This document shows positions 1 through 9,829 of a stretch of 33,786 bases of DNA, in pieces (the first letter of the stretch is position 1; every line of letters begins with the position of its first letter). Where the stretch lies: NCBI GenBank assembly GCA_949299165.1, contig CASFZJ010000016.1, positions 1 through 33,786 on the forward strand. The letters run 5' to 3'. The translations under genes were made by a program, and so were the position numbers. Below the pieces are notes generated by a model. It saw nothing but the letters and a program-made list of their open reading frames with translations. It was not told the origin of the DNA and made no database searches. The DNA comes from an uncultured bacterium. GTDB taxonomy: Bacteria; Bacillota_I; Bacilli_A; RFN20; CAG-826.

Positions 1-24
1 TGTATTGTAGATTTATACAATACA
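1..24. repeat. Inverted repeat at left edge
   Basis: TGTATTGTA and TACAATACA are perfect 9-bp arms around a 6-base centre. It lies beyond the terminator of the LRR gene, so it may belong to the neighbouring unit outside the window, as an operator or a hairpin. Its role cannot be decided because the flanking gene is not visible. Confidence 0.45.
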
Positions 25-29
25 TAAAA

Positions 30-72
30 AAAGAATGCGCAACCATTTTTTGAATAATTGCGCAAATTCTTT
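30..72 (-). terminator. Rho-independent terminator of the LRR gene
   Basis: On the minus strand AAAGAATTTGCGCAA pairs with TTGCGCATTCTTT (a two-base bulge), and the hairpin runs into a T tract. It lies about 80 bases past the stop codon of the giant LRR gene, so it most likely ends that transcript. The arms also pair on the plus strand, so it could act in both directions. Confidence 0.7.
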
Positions 73-154
73 ATATCTTAGTTTCTTGCAATTGCCCTAT
101 TTAATTTATCTTATCGGTTTCTCTTAATTTTAATATAAAACACATATCAATAAT

Positions 155-3100
155 CTAATCTGATTCAAAGCAAAGATTAGCCCTTTTATATTTCGATAAC
201 CCTAAAGACAATATTTTTAATGTAGTCGAATTTTCTTTTAAAACATCAAAATTTTTACCCCATAAATTCTTAATTTTCTTTTTAGAACCTTTTATTCTTA
301 TTCTTAGATAATCACTAGAACCAAGAAAGGCGAAGTCAGGAACATTAGCAGTATCAAAAAGAGCTATCTCACTAAATCTATAGCAGCCCGCAAAACCTTC
401 TGGAAGCAAACACGCATTTTTTGATTGAAGTACAAGTTTCGATAAATTTTTAAAATTCTTAAAATAAGCAAAAATTTCAAATTGCTGTGTAAGGCAAATT
501 TCAATAAGCGTGCCATTATCAACAGAAGAATTTTCCAATTCATTATACATATATGAGATATCAGTTAGATTTTTAGGTGAAGATCCTATAAAAGGAATAT
601 TTAACTTAGAAACATGTGAATTTTTAAAAATACCTAGGCCTACTTCTTCTAAAGTATCACCAAATAGGATATAGCCAATTTGTTCGCAATTTGTAAAAGC
701 AAAATCGCCGACTTTTTGGATGTTAGGGAAAGAAAAGTTAACTTTAGATTTGATGTTAGAAAAAACATAGTTTTCAATAATTTTTGCATCAGATTCAATA
801 GTTGAGTCATTTGTAATTTCTTTGTTACAGTAAATTATTGCATCATTTCTTAAATCAATTAACAAATTGTTTTTCATTGAAAAATAAGGTGAATCTTTTA
901 TTATTAATTGTTTACAATCAAGATCATTTAACGCTGCAGAATTAATATTATCGACCGATTCTATAACTAAGGAATCTAAGCTCAATTTTGTATTATCAGT
1001 TTTAGAAAATGCTTTAGGTAATATATTTTCTATTTTATTTAAATGTAGATGTTTAACGCTATTTGGTAGAAAATCAAATGTATAAGCTTTTAAAGTGCTT
1101 AAATTAAACAATTCCAATTCGCTTAGGTTTTTAAAAGATGCAATATTTGAAGGCAATGATTGTGCTCCAAAAAGAATTAATTTATCAAGAGAGTCAAAAC
1201 TACACCTAAATTGTGAAATTAAATCATCTCTTTCATATACAGATAAATTTTGAATTGAAAATTTGGAGAAAGCATAATTTAAATCAATATTGTCTGTATT
1301 TATGATCAAATCCGAAATTTCATTACATGAAGCAAAAGCTTCGCTTTCAATTTTGTTAATGTTTTTATCAATAAATATTGGATTTGTTTCTCCGGAATAG
1401 TAATAAATTAAAGTTCCTTTTTGTAAAAGCATTCCGTTCTCAACCTCAAAGTTATTTGATTCAATACTTAAAATTAAAGTTTTTAAAAAGGTTTTTGCAG
1501 AGATTTTTTCTAAGTTGCTAGATAATATAAGCCTTTTTAAAATTAAATCACAGAATACATTTTCACCAAATAATCTTTGTTTCAAATTATGAATATCAAG
1601 CACCTCAAACTTAGTACAATTATTTTTAAAAGTGTTTTTATTAATATATCCACCATTTATTGTTAGGTATAGGCTAGATAATTTAGTTGTTCCAAATAAA
1701 TATTCAAACCCCTCACAAATATATTGACTTGAACCAACAAATGGTAATTCAATTTTGTTTATCGAGTTGCATCCAGCTAGAATTTCTTTATCGATGAAAT
1801 TAACACTATTACCAATTTTAACATTTGTAAGATTACAACAATCTTTAAAGACTTCTTCTTTAATTATTTCAACATTGTTTGTATCTAGTGTAAGAATTTC
1901 AGAATGATTTGCAAAAATTCGCCTTGGTAATGTCAAAACTTCAGTCGGAATGATTACATCACTATTTAAAGAACTATTTACAAAAATAACGGTATTTTCT
2001 TCTTTAGAAATTAAGAAACCTTCAGACATTTTATAGTAAGCATTTTCTTTCAAAGAAATTTCTTTAACGTTGTTTTCTAAATAGAAAGTATTCGATAAAG
2101 ATCTAATTTTATCGCCCAAATCAAGAATAACTGGAGATTTTGCTTCAAAAAAAGCATAATTACCTATTTTTTCTAAATTATTAAATTTAAATGAATCGAA
2201 TTCTGTAAATGCAAAAGAGTAATCACCAATCGATTTAATTAATGTAGCAAAACCAATATCTAAAGTTCCATAAAATTTATAAAAACAGAAATTCGGAATT
2301 TGATCTACTATGCAATCAATCGTTAAATTTACATCTCTTAAGCCCGCTAAAGCTCCATCAATATTGTTTAGTTTGTTTATTCTTATATTCTTTAAGCTGC
2401 TAGGAATTTCGTAAGATCTATAAATAATTGCTCCGTTTTTATTATATTGAGGTGTCACAGATGTATAAAAATCAGAATTAGGCTTATCAATTCCAAAATA
2501 ATTTGAGAAGTTGTTTTGAATCAAAGGGGCTGTTAAATCTTCTAAGCAAGAACAACCAGCAAATATTCCTGGACCAATATATTCTGCTTCACTATTTATT
2601 ACAGCCGTACGAATTTTGGTATTTTTAAATGCAAAAGCGCCAATGCTACAAATATTCTCAAGTGAAGGGAATGCTGACAAATTAGTAGAATTAAAAAATG
2701 CAAAATTGCCTATATTTTTAATCTCATTTTTAAAGATAATCGTTTCTAGTGAAGATAAATTGGCAAAAAATGCATTGTTAATTGTTGCATCTTCAAAAAT
2801 AATTGTTTTAAGCTTTGTGGAATCAGGAAAACTCTTTCCGATTGTTGAATCAATAATATTAATTAAACTTATTTCAGCAATATTTTCGCATCCGCTAAAA
2901 GCGTCGGTTCCGTATTTAAACTTTTCTGTGAATTCGATTGAAGTAATTGAAGTATTATTCTTGAAAGCGAACGCTCCAATTTCAGAACAACTTAAAACAA
3001 ATTTTGTAGTTAAAGATTTGCATTCTTCGAAAGCACTCTCACCAACAGATATAAGGTTAGAGAAATTAATATTTATTAATGAGTGACAATTTTTAAAAGC

Positions 3101-6100
3101 GTCATTCCCTATTTTGTAAACTGATGGGAAATTAAGTTCGTTTTGCAATTCATAGCAATTTTCAAAACACCTGTCAGGGATAGTATTTCCTTTAAAGTCT
3201 AATTCTAACGCTTTTAGAGAACAGCAGTTCCTAAAAGCATTTTCTTCGATTTCATTAATAGTCCCGACAATATGAATTTCAGAAATATTTTTGGCGCCGT
3301 CAAAAAACGCAGGTAAAAATTCATCGGCAATCAAATCTATTCTAAAATTCTGTGAAATATCTAATGTATTAAATATTGATTTTAGTGTTTTTTGTTCAGT
3401 AAATATATTTGAATTCAAAAGCAAATGTTTTAAACCAGTACAACCATTAAAAATATTAACACCACTTTGTTCTAAATTTCTAAAGAAAATTGTTTCTAAT
3501 GATTCACAGTTTAAGAAAGCTTCGTCGCCAACAACTTCAACCGAATCTAATTGATTTGTTTCAAAATCAGCTATCTTGATACGTTTTAATTTTCTTGAAT
3601 TCTTAAACCATCCTCTTCCTATACTATTAATCTTGTACGTAAAGATAACATTTTCAAGATTTTCTAAACCAGCAAACAAGTCTTCGCTTTCACTTTCAAG
3701 TTCGTAGTCTATTATTATAGTATTTAAAGCGCCGCATCTAGCTAAAATTTCTTTTAATTCCGAGACTTTGATGCTATTTCTTATCGAAAGACTCATGACA
3801 GATAAATTTTCATTGCCGAATAAATCAAAAAAAGAAATTAATGTACCATCATAAGAATGAACATTTGCGGCTTCTATAATTATTTCTTTAAAATCATAGA
3901 AAGCAAAAATACCTTTATAGTATTTTTTGTCTTCACTAATAACAAGTTTATCAAACATCAATTCATCATCTTCACTAGTTACATTAACATTTAATAAACA
4001 ATTTGAATTAAATACTTTAACATTGTTTAAAATAGTACTCATTTCTTCGTATGAAAGATTAACGCCTGTTAAAGCATATTCACCTAAACACTCAATTTTA
4101 GAAAAGTCTAAAATGAGGTTTAATTTAGTACAATTTCTAAAAACTCCATTGCTCAATACTTTTCCGGTGAAATTAAAAGCAATTTTTTCTAAATTGTCAC
4201 AACCAGAGAACGCAAATTCTCCTAGTTCTTTTATTTCACCCTTAAGAACAATTTCTTTTAAACTGTCACAGTTCTCAAAATATGATTTTGGGACTATAGA
4301 ACTTGCAAAACCAAGTTCAACCATTTCTAAGTTATTCAATTGATTATCCAATGAATTCGAATCTTCATTAAAATATTCTTTGAATTTATTTAAAGCAGAA
4401 CTGTCAAGCATTCCAAGCTTAACTTTTTTAATATTCAAGCAGCCATAAAAAACGTTTTTGCATATCTTTGTTAAACTAGGGAAGTCAAAGAATTCAATCT
4501 TTTCACAATTAGTAAATGCACCATCTTTTATCGTTTTACAATTTGGAAGATAGACTCTGCTCATATCTTCCTCTTTTGAAGAATTAATTCTTACCAAATT
4601 TTGACATCCAGCAAATGCTTCAGTAGAAATTTCTTCAAGTTCTGTATTTAAAACTAAAGCTTCTAACGATGAACAACCTTTAAAAACTTTTTCAGGCAAC
4701 ACTTCTATTAATGGAGCTTTTACTTTTTTTAAAGATGCCCAATTTTCAAAACATCTTTCTGGTAAAGTTTTCACATTAATGTTTACAAAGTCAATATTAC
4801 AAAAGTTAGAGAATTCTGCTTGATTACTATTAAATAATTCAAACAGTTGACAATTATTTTTTTCAAGAAGTGATAAATCGTTTATTTCCAAACAATCGAA
4901 GGATAAACCATTTAGTGAATTCTTTTTAAGGCTGATTTCTGATGACAATGTAAATGTAGGGACTTTTATATTACTGTTTACAAAAACATTTTCCCCTATA
5001 AATAATGTATCTTTCAAATTTAATGAGCCTAATATCTTTGAATTATATAAGGAATAGTCAGAAAATTTCGTTACATTTTTTAAAATATTTTCTACATTAA
5101 TGTTAAAACAGTCTTTTAAGGCGCCTGCTTTCAATTCTTGTCCTACAAATTTGATCTCAACCTTTGAAAAATCTCCAAAACCATCAAAAGCATGATCGCC
5201 TATTTCCTCTATATCATAATTACAGTAAACTTTACCTATTGAGAAGCAATTCATAAATAAATAAGGCAAAATCTTCTTTGTATTAAAAAGATCCACCTCA
5301 TAGATTTTTGAATTATAAACTTCATGTTCATCAAAAAGTAAATTAAGTATTGATTTGCCATCATTGTTAAAATCAATCTTAGCAAAGTCAATCATAATTT
5401 GCGAAAGAGAACAACAATCTTTGAAAATATTTTTGTAAATTTTATCATTAATTTTTGCACACTTAATAGATGAACATCCTTCAAAACAGTTAACTCCGAA
5501 ATTATCAATGAAAGATACATCTACATAATCGAAATCTTCTCTTTCTTTTGTGTAAAAATTTTTCAATTTATGAGCATTTTTAAAACAATATGAGCCCAAA
5601 ACTGCATTGTCACAATCCAATTTAATTGCTTCTAATTCAGAGCAGTTTTCAAAACAACTATCAGGAATGTAATTAATGCCATTTAAAATAACTTTTTTAA
5701 TAGTTGTGTTATTTTTAAATAAATTTTTAGATAATTTACAATCAGATAGCATTACATTTTCTAATTGAATAGTTTGATTGAACCTAGCTGCAGAGTTAGA
5801 AAATAGAGACATTAAGCCATCTTCATCATTTAAATTTAAAGATTTTGTGAAATCTAACCCTCTCAAAATTAAAGTTGTTGGGGCGATTCCGTTAAAAATT
5901 CCTTTAAGATTATTTATGGTTTTTACAGATCCATCGTATTTTAAAACATTGACTTTTTGAGGTTCGTTTCCGAATGCATTAGGTTCTATAATTTCTAATG
6001 TTTCAGGAATGTCAAATTTTTGGTCAAACGTACATCCTTTTAAAGAAAAACTCTGCAATTCTTTACAATTTTCAAGAATATTTTTCACATTTAATTTTAT

Positions 6101-7486
6101 ACAATTTTCAAAAGAATTTTTTGGCAACACTTTTAAATTGAAATTAATATTATTGAATTGTAGAGTGCAACAATTCGAGAAGCAACTTTCGCCTAATTCC
6201 GTTACGGTTTTACCCATTGAAGCACACTCTAAGTTGATGCATCCAGTAAAAGCTTTGCGCTGAATACGTGATACATTAGAAAAATTAGGCAAGTTTTTAA
6301 GTGAAGAGCAAAAAGCAAAGCATCCTTCTGGGATTTCATCGCCAATATAATCAATATCAAGTTCATTTAAATTTTCACAATGCGCAAACGCACAACTTCC
6401 TATTTTTTTAACTTGGCCTTTAATTATAATTTTTTCAACATCCTTACAATCCCTAAAGAAATTATCAGGAATAACACCCAAATTAGTAAATGCAATTACT
6501 TTTTTGGGGAAATATAAATTTTCGCTTAATAAATTTACATTTTCTTTTATAAATAAATCTCTAAAAAAAGTGCTTCCGTTAAATTTATCAATATTAATAG
6601 CAATTTCATTAAGGTTTGAACAATCGCCAAACGCTCCTTTTCCAATATTTGAATTTATTAAGTAAGCACCTCTTAAATTTTTGCATGAATAGAAAGCAAA
6701 ATCTGCCACTGTTGTCACTTTTGTTTGATTTATCAAGGAAAGACTAGAAATGTTTGTTTTACTAAAAGCATATTTGCCAATGCATTTAACACTTTCGGCG
6801 ATGATACCATGCAGTTTTTCATCTCCATAAAAGCATCGTTCAGGTATTTCGGTTAAATTTTTGGATAAAATAGCATAAGACAAGGAATCAGAATTAGCAA
6901 AGCATCCTGGACTTAATTTTGAAATATCATTTGGCAAAATTATCGCAAAGTTCTTTTGATGATTATTACCTAAGCAATTTGGAGCAAAGCCGTTTACTTG
7001 TTTAGGAAGTTTTACAAAGCTTTGATTAAAGAAGGAATCCCTTAAGACTCCATTGCTTATATCAAACTTTACATATTCATCATTATATGCTCCAAAACCT
7101 AAAGTTAGCATATTGCCAGATAAATTGTAATCATCTCTAGGATCAACCCATTTAATATATTCTGTATTGTTGATTTTCTTAAAAAGTTTCTGCGCAGAAG
7201 ATAAAAAATATGCATAAATTCGACAAGAAATATGTGCATTATCAAACTTCTGAGAGATAGAAAGTATTTTATCAATTTTTTCAGTAATTGATTGTTGTTC
7301 GACACTTTTCGTTTCATAAAGAAAATTTACGACTTTAGATAATTCATTAAATTCTAAAAATTGTATGATTTCGGAAAAGTTCTTCTTATCTAGAGACTTT
7401 CCATAATCATCTCTAAGATTTTTCAAATCTTCAAAATAATTAATATCTTTATCACGAATGGTTAAAACAAAATCTTCAAAAAACAT
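155..7486 (-). CDS. Giant BspA-type leucine-rich-repeat protein, no signal peptide
   Basis: This 2443-residue protein consists almost entirely of LRR_5/BspA-type repeats, with a recurring pattern of roughly 22-25 residues such as IGxxAFxxCxxLxxIxLP (for example GSCAFAHCENLNELDI and GNDAFKNCHSLININF). Residues 1 to about 110 are a non-repeat, probably helical domain, and the last 40 residues are lysine-rich. BspA-family proteins are usually surface adhesins or secreted proteins. Here the N-terminus (MFFEDFVLTIRDKDINYFED) is charged and has no signal peptide; I also see no lipobox, no transmembrane segment and no LPXTG-like sorting signal. A cytoplasmic location, or export by an unusual route, is therefore inferred. 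The start has a TAAAAT box 13 bases upstream but no clear Shine-Dalgarno site. The LRR identification is firm; the function is unknown. Confidence 0.88.
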   Translation of the reverse strand: MFFEDFVLTIRDKDINYFEDLKNLRDDYGKSLDKKNFSEIIQFLEFNELSKVVNFLYETKSVEQQSITEKIDKILSISQKFDNAHISCRIYAYFLSSAQKLFKKINNTEYIKWVDPRDDYNLSGNMLTLGFGAYNDEYVKFDISNGVLRDSFFNQSFVKLPKQVNGFAPNCLGNNHQKNFAIILPNDISKLSPGCFANSDSLSYAILSKNLTEIPERCFYGDEKLHGIIAESVKCIGKYAFSKTNISSLSLINQTKVTTVADFAFYSCKNLRGAYLINSNIGKGAFGDCSNLNEIAINIDKFNGSTFFRDLFIKENVNLLSENLYFPKKVIAFTNLGVIPDNFFRDCKDVEKIIIKGQVKKIGSCAFAHCENLNELDIDYIGDEIPEGCFAFCSSLKNLPNFSNVSRIQRKAFTGCINLECASMGKTVTELGESCFSNCCTLQFNNINFNLKVLPKNSFENCIKLNVKNILENCKELQSFSLKGCTFDQKFDIPETLEIIEPNAFGNEPQKVNVLKYDGSVKTINNLKGIFNGIAPTTLILRGLDFTKSLNLNDEDGLMSLFSNSAARFNQTIQLENVMLSDCKLSKNLFKNNTTIKKVILNGINYIPDSCFENCSELEAIKLDCDNAVLGSYCFKNAHKLKNFYTKEREDFDYVDVSFIDNFGVNCFEGCSSIKCAKINDKIYKNIFKDCCSLSQIMIDFAKIDFNNDGKSILNLLFDEHEVYNSKIYEVDLFNTKKILPYLFMNCFSIGKVYCNYDIEEIGDHAFDGFGDFSKVEIKFVGQELKAGALKDCFNINVENILKNVTKFSDYSLYNSKILGSLNLKDTLFIGENVFVNSNIKVPTFTLSSEISLKKNSLNGLSFDCLEINDLSLLEKNNCQLFELFNSNQAEFSNFCNIDFVNINVKTLPERCFENWASLKKVKAPLIEVLPEKVFKGCSSLEALVLNTELEEISTEAFAGCQNLVRINSSKEEDMSRVYLPNCKTIKDGAFTNCEKIEFFDFPSLTKICKNVFYGCLNIKKVKLGMLDSSALNKFKEYFNEDSNSLDNQLNNLEMVELGFASSIVPKSYFENCDSLKEIVLKGEIKELGEFAFSGCDNLEKIAFNFTGKVLSNGVFRNCTKLNLILDFSKIECLGEYALTGVNLSYEEMSTILNNVKVFNSNCLLNVNVTSEDDELMFDKLVISEDKKYYKGIFAFYDFKEIIIEAANVHSYDGTLISFFDLFGNENLSVMSLSIRNSIKVSELKEILARCGALNTIIIDYELESESEDLFAGLENLENVIFTYKINSIGRGWFKNSRKLKRIKIADFETNQLDSVEVVGDEAFLNCESLETIFFRNLEQSGVNIFNGCTGLKHLLLNSNIFTEQKTLKSIFNTLDISQNFRIDLIADEFLPAFFDGAKNISEIHIVGTINEIEENAFRNCCSLKALELDFKGNTIPDRCFENCYELQNELNFPSVYKIGNDAFKNCHSLININFSNLISVGESAFEECKSLTTKFVLSCSEIGAFAFKNNTSITSIEFTEKFKYGTDAFSGCENIAEISLINIIDSTIGKSFPDSTKLKTIIFEDATINNAFFANLSSLETIIFKNEIKNIGNFAFFNSTNLSAFPSLENICSIGAFAFKNTKIRTAVINSEAEYIGPGIFAGCSCLEDLTAPLIQNNFSNYFGIDKPNSDFYTSVTPQYNKNGAIIYRSYEIPSSLKNIRINKLNNIDGALAGLRDVNLTIDCIVDQIPNFCFYKFYGTLDIGFATLIKSIGDYSFAFTEFDSFKFNNLEKIGNYAFFEAKSPVILDLGDKIRSLSNTFYLENNVKEISLKENAYYKMSEGFLISKEENTVIFVNSSLNSDVIIPTEVLTLPRRIFANHSEILTLDTNNVEIIKEEVFKDCCNLTNVKIGNSVNFIDKEILAGCNSINKIELPFVGSSQYICEGFEYLFGTTKLSSLYLTINGGYINKNTFKNNCTKFEVLDIHNLKQRLFGENVFCDLILKRLILSSNLEKISAKTFLKTLILSIESNNFEVENGMLLQKGTLIYYYSGETNPIFIDKNINKIESEAFASCNEISDLIINTDNIDLNYAFSKFSIQNLSVYERDDLISQFRCSFDSLDKLILFGAQSLPSNIASFKNLSELELFNLSTLKAYTFDFLPNSVKHLHLNKIENILPKAFSKTDNTKLSLDSLVIESVDNINSAALNDLDCKQLIIKDSPYFSMKNNLLIDLRNDAIIYCNKEITNDSTIESDAKIIENYVFSNIKSKVNFSFPNIQKVGDFAFTNCEQIGYILFGDTLEEVGLGIFKNSHVSKLNIPFIGSSPKNLTDISYMYNELENSSVDNGTLIEICLTQQFEIFAYFKNFKNLSKLVLQSKNACLLPEGFAGCYRFSEIALFDTANVPDFAFLGSSDYLRIRIKGSKKKIKNLWGKNFDVLKENSTTLKILSLGLSKYKRANLCFESD

Positions 7487-7499
7487 ATTCTACTTATTC

Positions 7500-7517
7500 A
7501 TTTTATCATAATGATAA
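7500..7517 (-). promoter_or_regulatory. -10 box and 15-bp palindrome upstream of the LRR gene
   Basis: TTATCATAATGATAA (7503-7517) is a perfect 7-1-7 palindrome overlapping a TAAAAT -10 box (7500-7505, minus strand), 13 bases before the ATG of the LRR gene. The 7-1-7 layout is shared with Fur-superfamily boxes, but the bases do not match the Fur, PerR or Zur consensus. It is a candidate operator; the regulator is unknown. Confidence 0.4.
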
Positions 7518-7570
7518 CATTCTATTTATTCAATTCCACACAAATACCTTTAGAAAACTTACAATCATAT

Positions 7571-8428
7571 TTAAAAGATACCAGAAACCGTAGTTTTTAT
7601 TTCTTTAGTAACTAAAAGACTAATTTTATATTTCAAAATAACCACCACCTTTATTTTGCCTGAAAATTGTGCGGCTTCTAAATTAACATCAGTTAAAGAT
7701 TCATATTGATTCGGCAACGATATAGTTTTGCGTGAATGCGCACTAGAAATTTGGGCTTCTATCTCTTTAATTTTATAAAATCGATTCCCGTGTATATTTA
7801 GTGATATTCGAAAATTTAACATTGGCGTTTTTTTAATGATGCCTTTTTGATATCTTCCAAGCGGCCCCTTTAGAAGGCTAGTTTTCAAGATTAAATTGCC
7901 ATCGGATGTTTGCGCCGAAGGATTAGCTGTATTTTTATTTTGATCTTGCGATTTTCGAGTAGTTTGTATTACGTTTGTCATTGCCTTGTTTGATGAATCG
8001 CGTTTGCAAATCAATAATTTTTTTAAGGCTGGTAAATTATATCTATTTGCGATATTATCAATCATACTATTAAAAACAATAACTGTTTTATCCAAATCTA
8101 TTGTGTTTGACTTCAACGAATGTTTGCCGATATTTCCTTTTGCATTAATCCCGATTTCATCAAAACGTTTATAAAGGTTATTGCTATTTAAAACATCATT
8201 ACACAAATAATCCAAAGCCGAGCTGCAATAAGAAATTCTTTTTTTAGAAGTAGAAACTTCGCTCATAATTATACCAACTTTTGTTATTAAGTTTTGTAAA
8301 TCAGTAATAAATAATTGGGTATACCCTTTACTGTATCTTTCACAAACGCTAAGATAAAAAGCACTAACACTTTTTTCGAAGACCATTTGATACACTTTTT
8401 GATTTGCGCCATTCACTATATTAATCAT
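7571..8428 (-). CDS. Unrecognised protein with Gln/Asn/Ser-rich linker
   Basis: I do not recognise this protein of about 285 residues. The N-terminal half (to about residue 150) looks helical with scattered hydrophobic stretches. A polar, Gln/Asn/Thr/Ser-rich segment follows (around QDQNKNTANPSAQTSDGN) that looks like a flexible linker. The C-terminal third alternates hydrophobic and polar residues (KIKVVVILKYKISLLVTKEI) and may be beta-rich. There is no signal peptide. I chose the ATG at 8428; an in-frame GTG at 8440 would add four residues, and neither start has a strong ribosome site. It lies 84 bases upstream of the LRR gene on the same strand, but that gene seems to have its own promoter. 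The function is unknown; length and codon pattern support a real gene. Confidence 0.6.
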   Translation of the reverse strand: MINIVNGANQKVYQMVFEKSVSAFYLSVCERYSKGYTQLFITDLQNLITKVGIIMSEVSTSKKRISYCSSALDYLCNDVLNSNNLYKRFDEIGINAKGNIGKHSLKSNTIDLDKTVIVFNSMIDNIANRYNLPALKKLLICKRDSSNKAMTNVIQTTRKSQDQNKNTANPSAQTSDGNLILKTSLLKGPLGRYQKGIIKKTPMLNFRISLNIHGNRFYKIKEIEAQISSAHSRKTISLPNQYESLTDVNLEAAQFSGKIKVVVILKYKISLLVTKEIKTTVSGIF

Positions 8429-8440
8429 GCTTGCCACCAC

Positions 8441-8895
8441 ATTATTTAAAATATAACTTCCAATTCGTATAAAGGAATATTAATAATTAAATCTTATTTT
8501 TTAACGTATCGCTAAATTTAAACCATTGTATAACTTTAGAAAATCCTAAAAACAGCCATCGTTAAACCCCCAATAATATTGTTTAAACAATTTCATTAAT
8601 AATTTCCGAACACATATAAATATATTTTAATACTAAAAGCACTCAAAGCATAACATAATTTAACTTGTAAACTGATTGCATAGCCAAAGCAAAAGTTAGC
8701 TTCTCAACAGATGATTAGGATAAATCGGCATTTTCATACAGAGGTTAAACTTGCAAAAAGTATGCTTTTTATGCCAATTTATTTTATGATGCTTGTTGTA
8801 AATAATATTAGTGCAAGTTACAGGTATTTCTAAATAATGATGCAATAAGAAACACCGAAATATTATTATCTCAAATTTCTTTAAAAACATTAAAA
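8441..8895. other. Gene-free stretch, 455 bases
   Basis: This A+T-rich stretch separates the peptide locus from the orphan gene. The only structure I see is a weak hairpin, AAAAAG-TATG-CTTTTT at 8755-8770, which could be a poor terminator for the partner gene ending at 8896. A 64-codon open frame here (8696-8890, minus) has no ribosome site and a cysteine/histidine-rich, unconvincing composition. Confidence 0.5.
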
Positions 8896-9802
8896 TTAAA
8901 TTGTTCCACCATTTTCTGTTAAGAATTCATTCTTCAGATAATCGTAAGTTATTGTGGGTTCTTCACCACCTAATATAGCGATACGTTCCTTATCTATATC
9001 TAAACCACTAAAATTATTTTTTAATTTTTGAAGCGAATCATCTAGTAAATCGTTAAAAAATAAATCGGTTAAATCCCAAGCAGTAAAGATCCTATGACCA
9101 AAAAGGGAAGAATCATAAGCATAACATTTAGCCTTTAAAATGGCATCTACCATCAAAGTACGAAATAGTTCGCAGTAATTTTTGAGTTTATCAAATTTTG
9201 AAGAAATATATTTTTTGAATTCCTTTAACACTTCGCTGTTGTATGAATCATGTGCCTTCAGTGAAACTTTTAACTCTTTGTTCGCCTTTTCTACGAACTC
9301 AGCTCTTAATCTTTCTATTCTCTTATTACGAGCATCACATCTACTATTAGTCAGACCTAGAAGCCTAATTGATTCTTTTTTTTGCTTGCTCGTTGATAAA
9401 TCTTCCTCTGCTTGAAAATGTGTTTTTAAATTTATTTAAACGCGTTTCAGAACTGCTTCTAATTTTTATTTTTTCTCCGTCAAAAATTTCAAGAGGAACA
9501 ATGTCGTCTAAAAAGTCGTTTAGTCTTTTAGGTGTATAAGCTTTATTTCTTAAACATTTTAAAACATAGTCTAACTTTGTATTACGTCCTATTCTCGTCA
9601 GCCTATTTATTACACTATCAATATTTTGATGATTTTCACCATAAAGACAAGAAATTTCTTTCTGCAATTCAATGCAATAACCTTCTAATTTCTCTTGAGA
9701 AATTTTATCTATACCTTTTCTAAATTCATTAAAATACCGAGTTGTTATCGCTATAACTTCTGTCCTATTTACACCAATTCCGAACGAATAAAAATCACTC
9801 AT
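8896..9802 (-). pseudogene. Partner protein of the radical SAM locus, split at an A8 tract
   Basis: Two open frames join into one of about 301 residues if a single base is removed from the run of eight A on the coding strand (plus 9376-9383). The first frame stops soon after the run (EQAKKRIN); the second is open directly upstream of its nominal start and continues as KKESIRLLGLTNSRCDARNK to the end at 8896. The corrected length is an exact multiple of three. The start at 9802 is chosen because GGAGG (9811-9815) sits eight bases upstream. The product is mostly helical and charged, without signal peptide or membrane segments; I do not recognise the family. It follows the maturase after 27 bases, so it probably works with it, for example as a peptide-handling, immunity or export-related factor, which is inference only. 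The indel may be a real mutation, a slippage switch or a sequencing error. Confidence 0.6.
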
Positions 9803-9829
9803 CATCTTTACCTCCATCTCACATATTAT

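Noticed and set aside
2616-6263. Plus-strand open frames inside the giant LRR gene
   Set aside because: They are mirror frames of a repetitive coding sequence, without start signals or recognisable products.
8696-8890. 64-codon open frame on the minus strand in the long intergenic stretch
   Set aside because: No ribosome site or -10 box at a useful distance, odd Cys/His/Phe-rich composition, and A+T-rich DNA gives such frames by chance.
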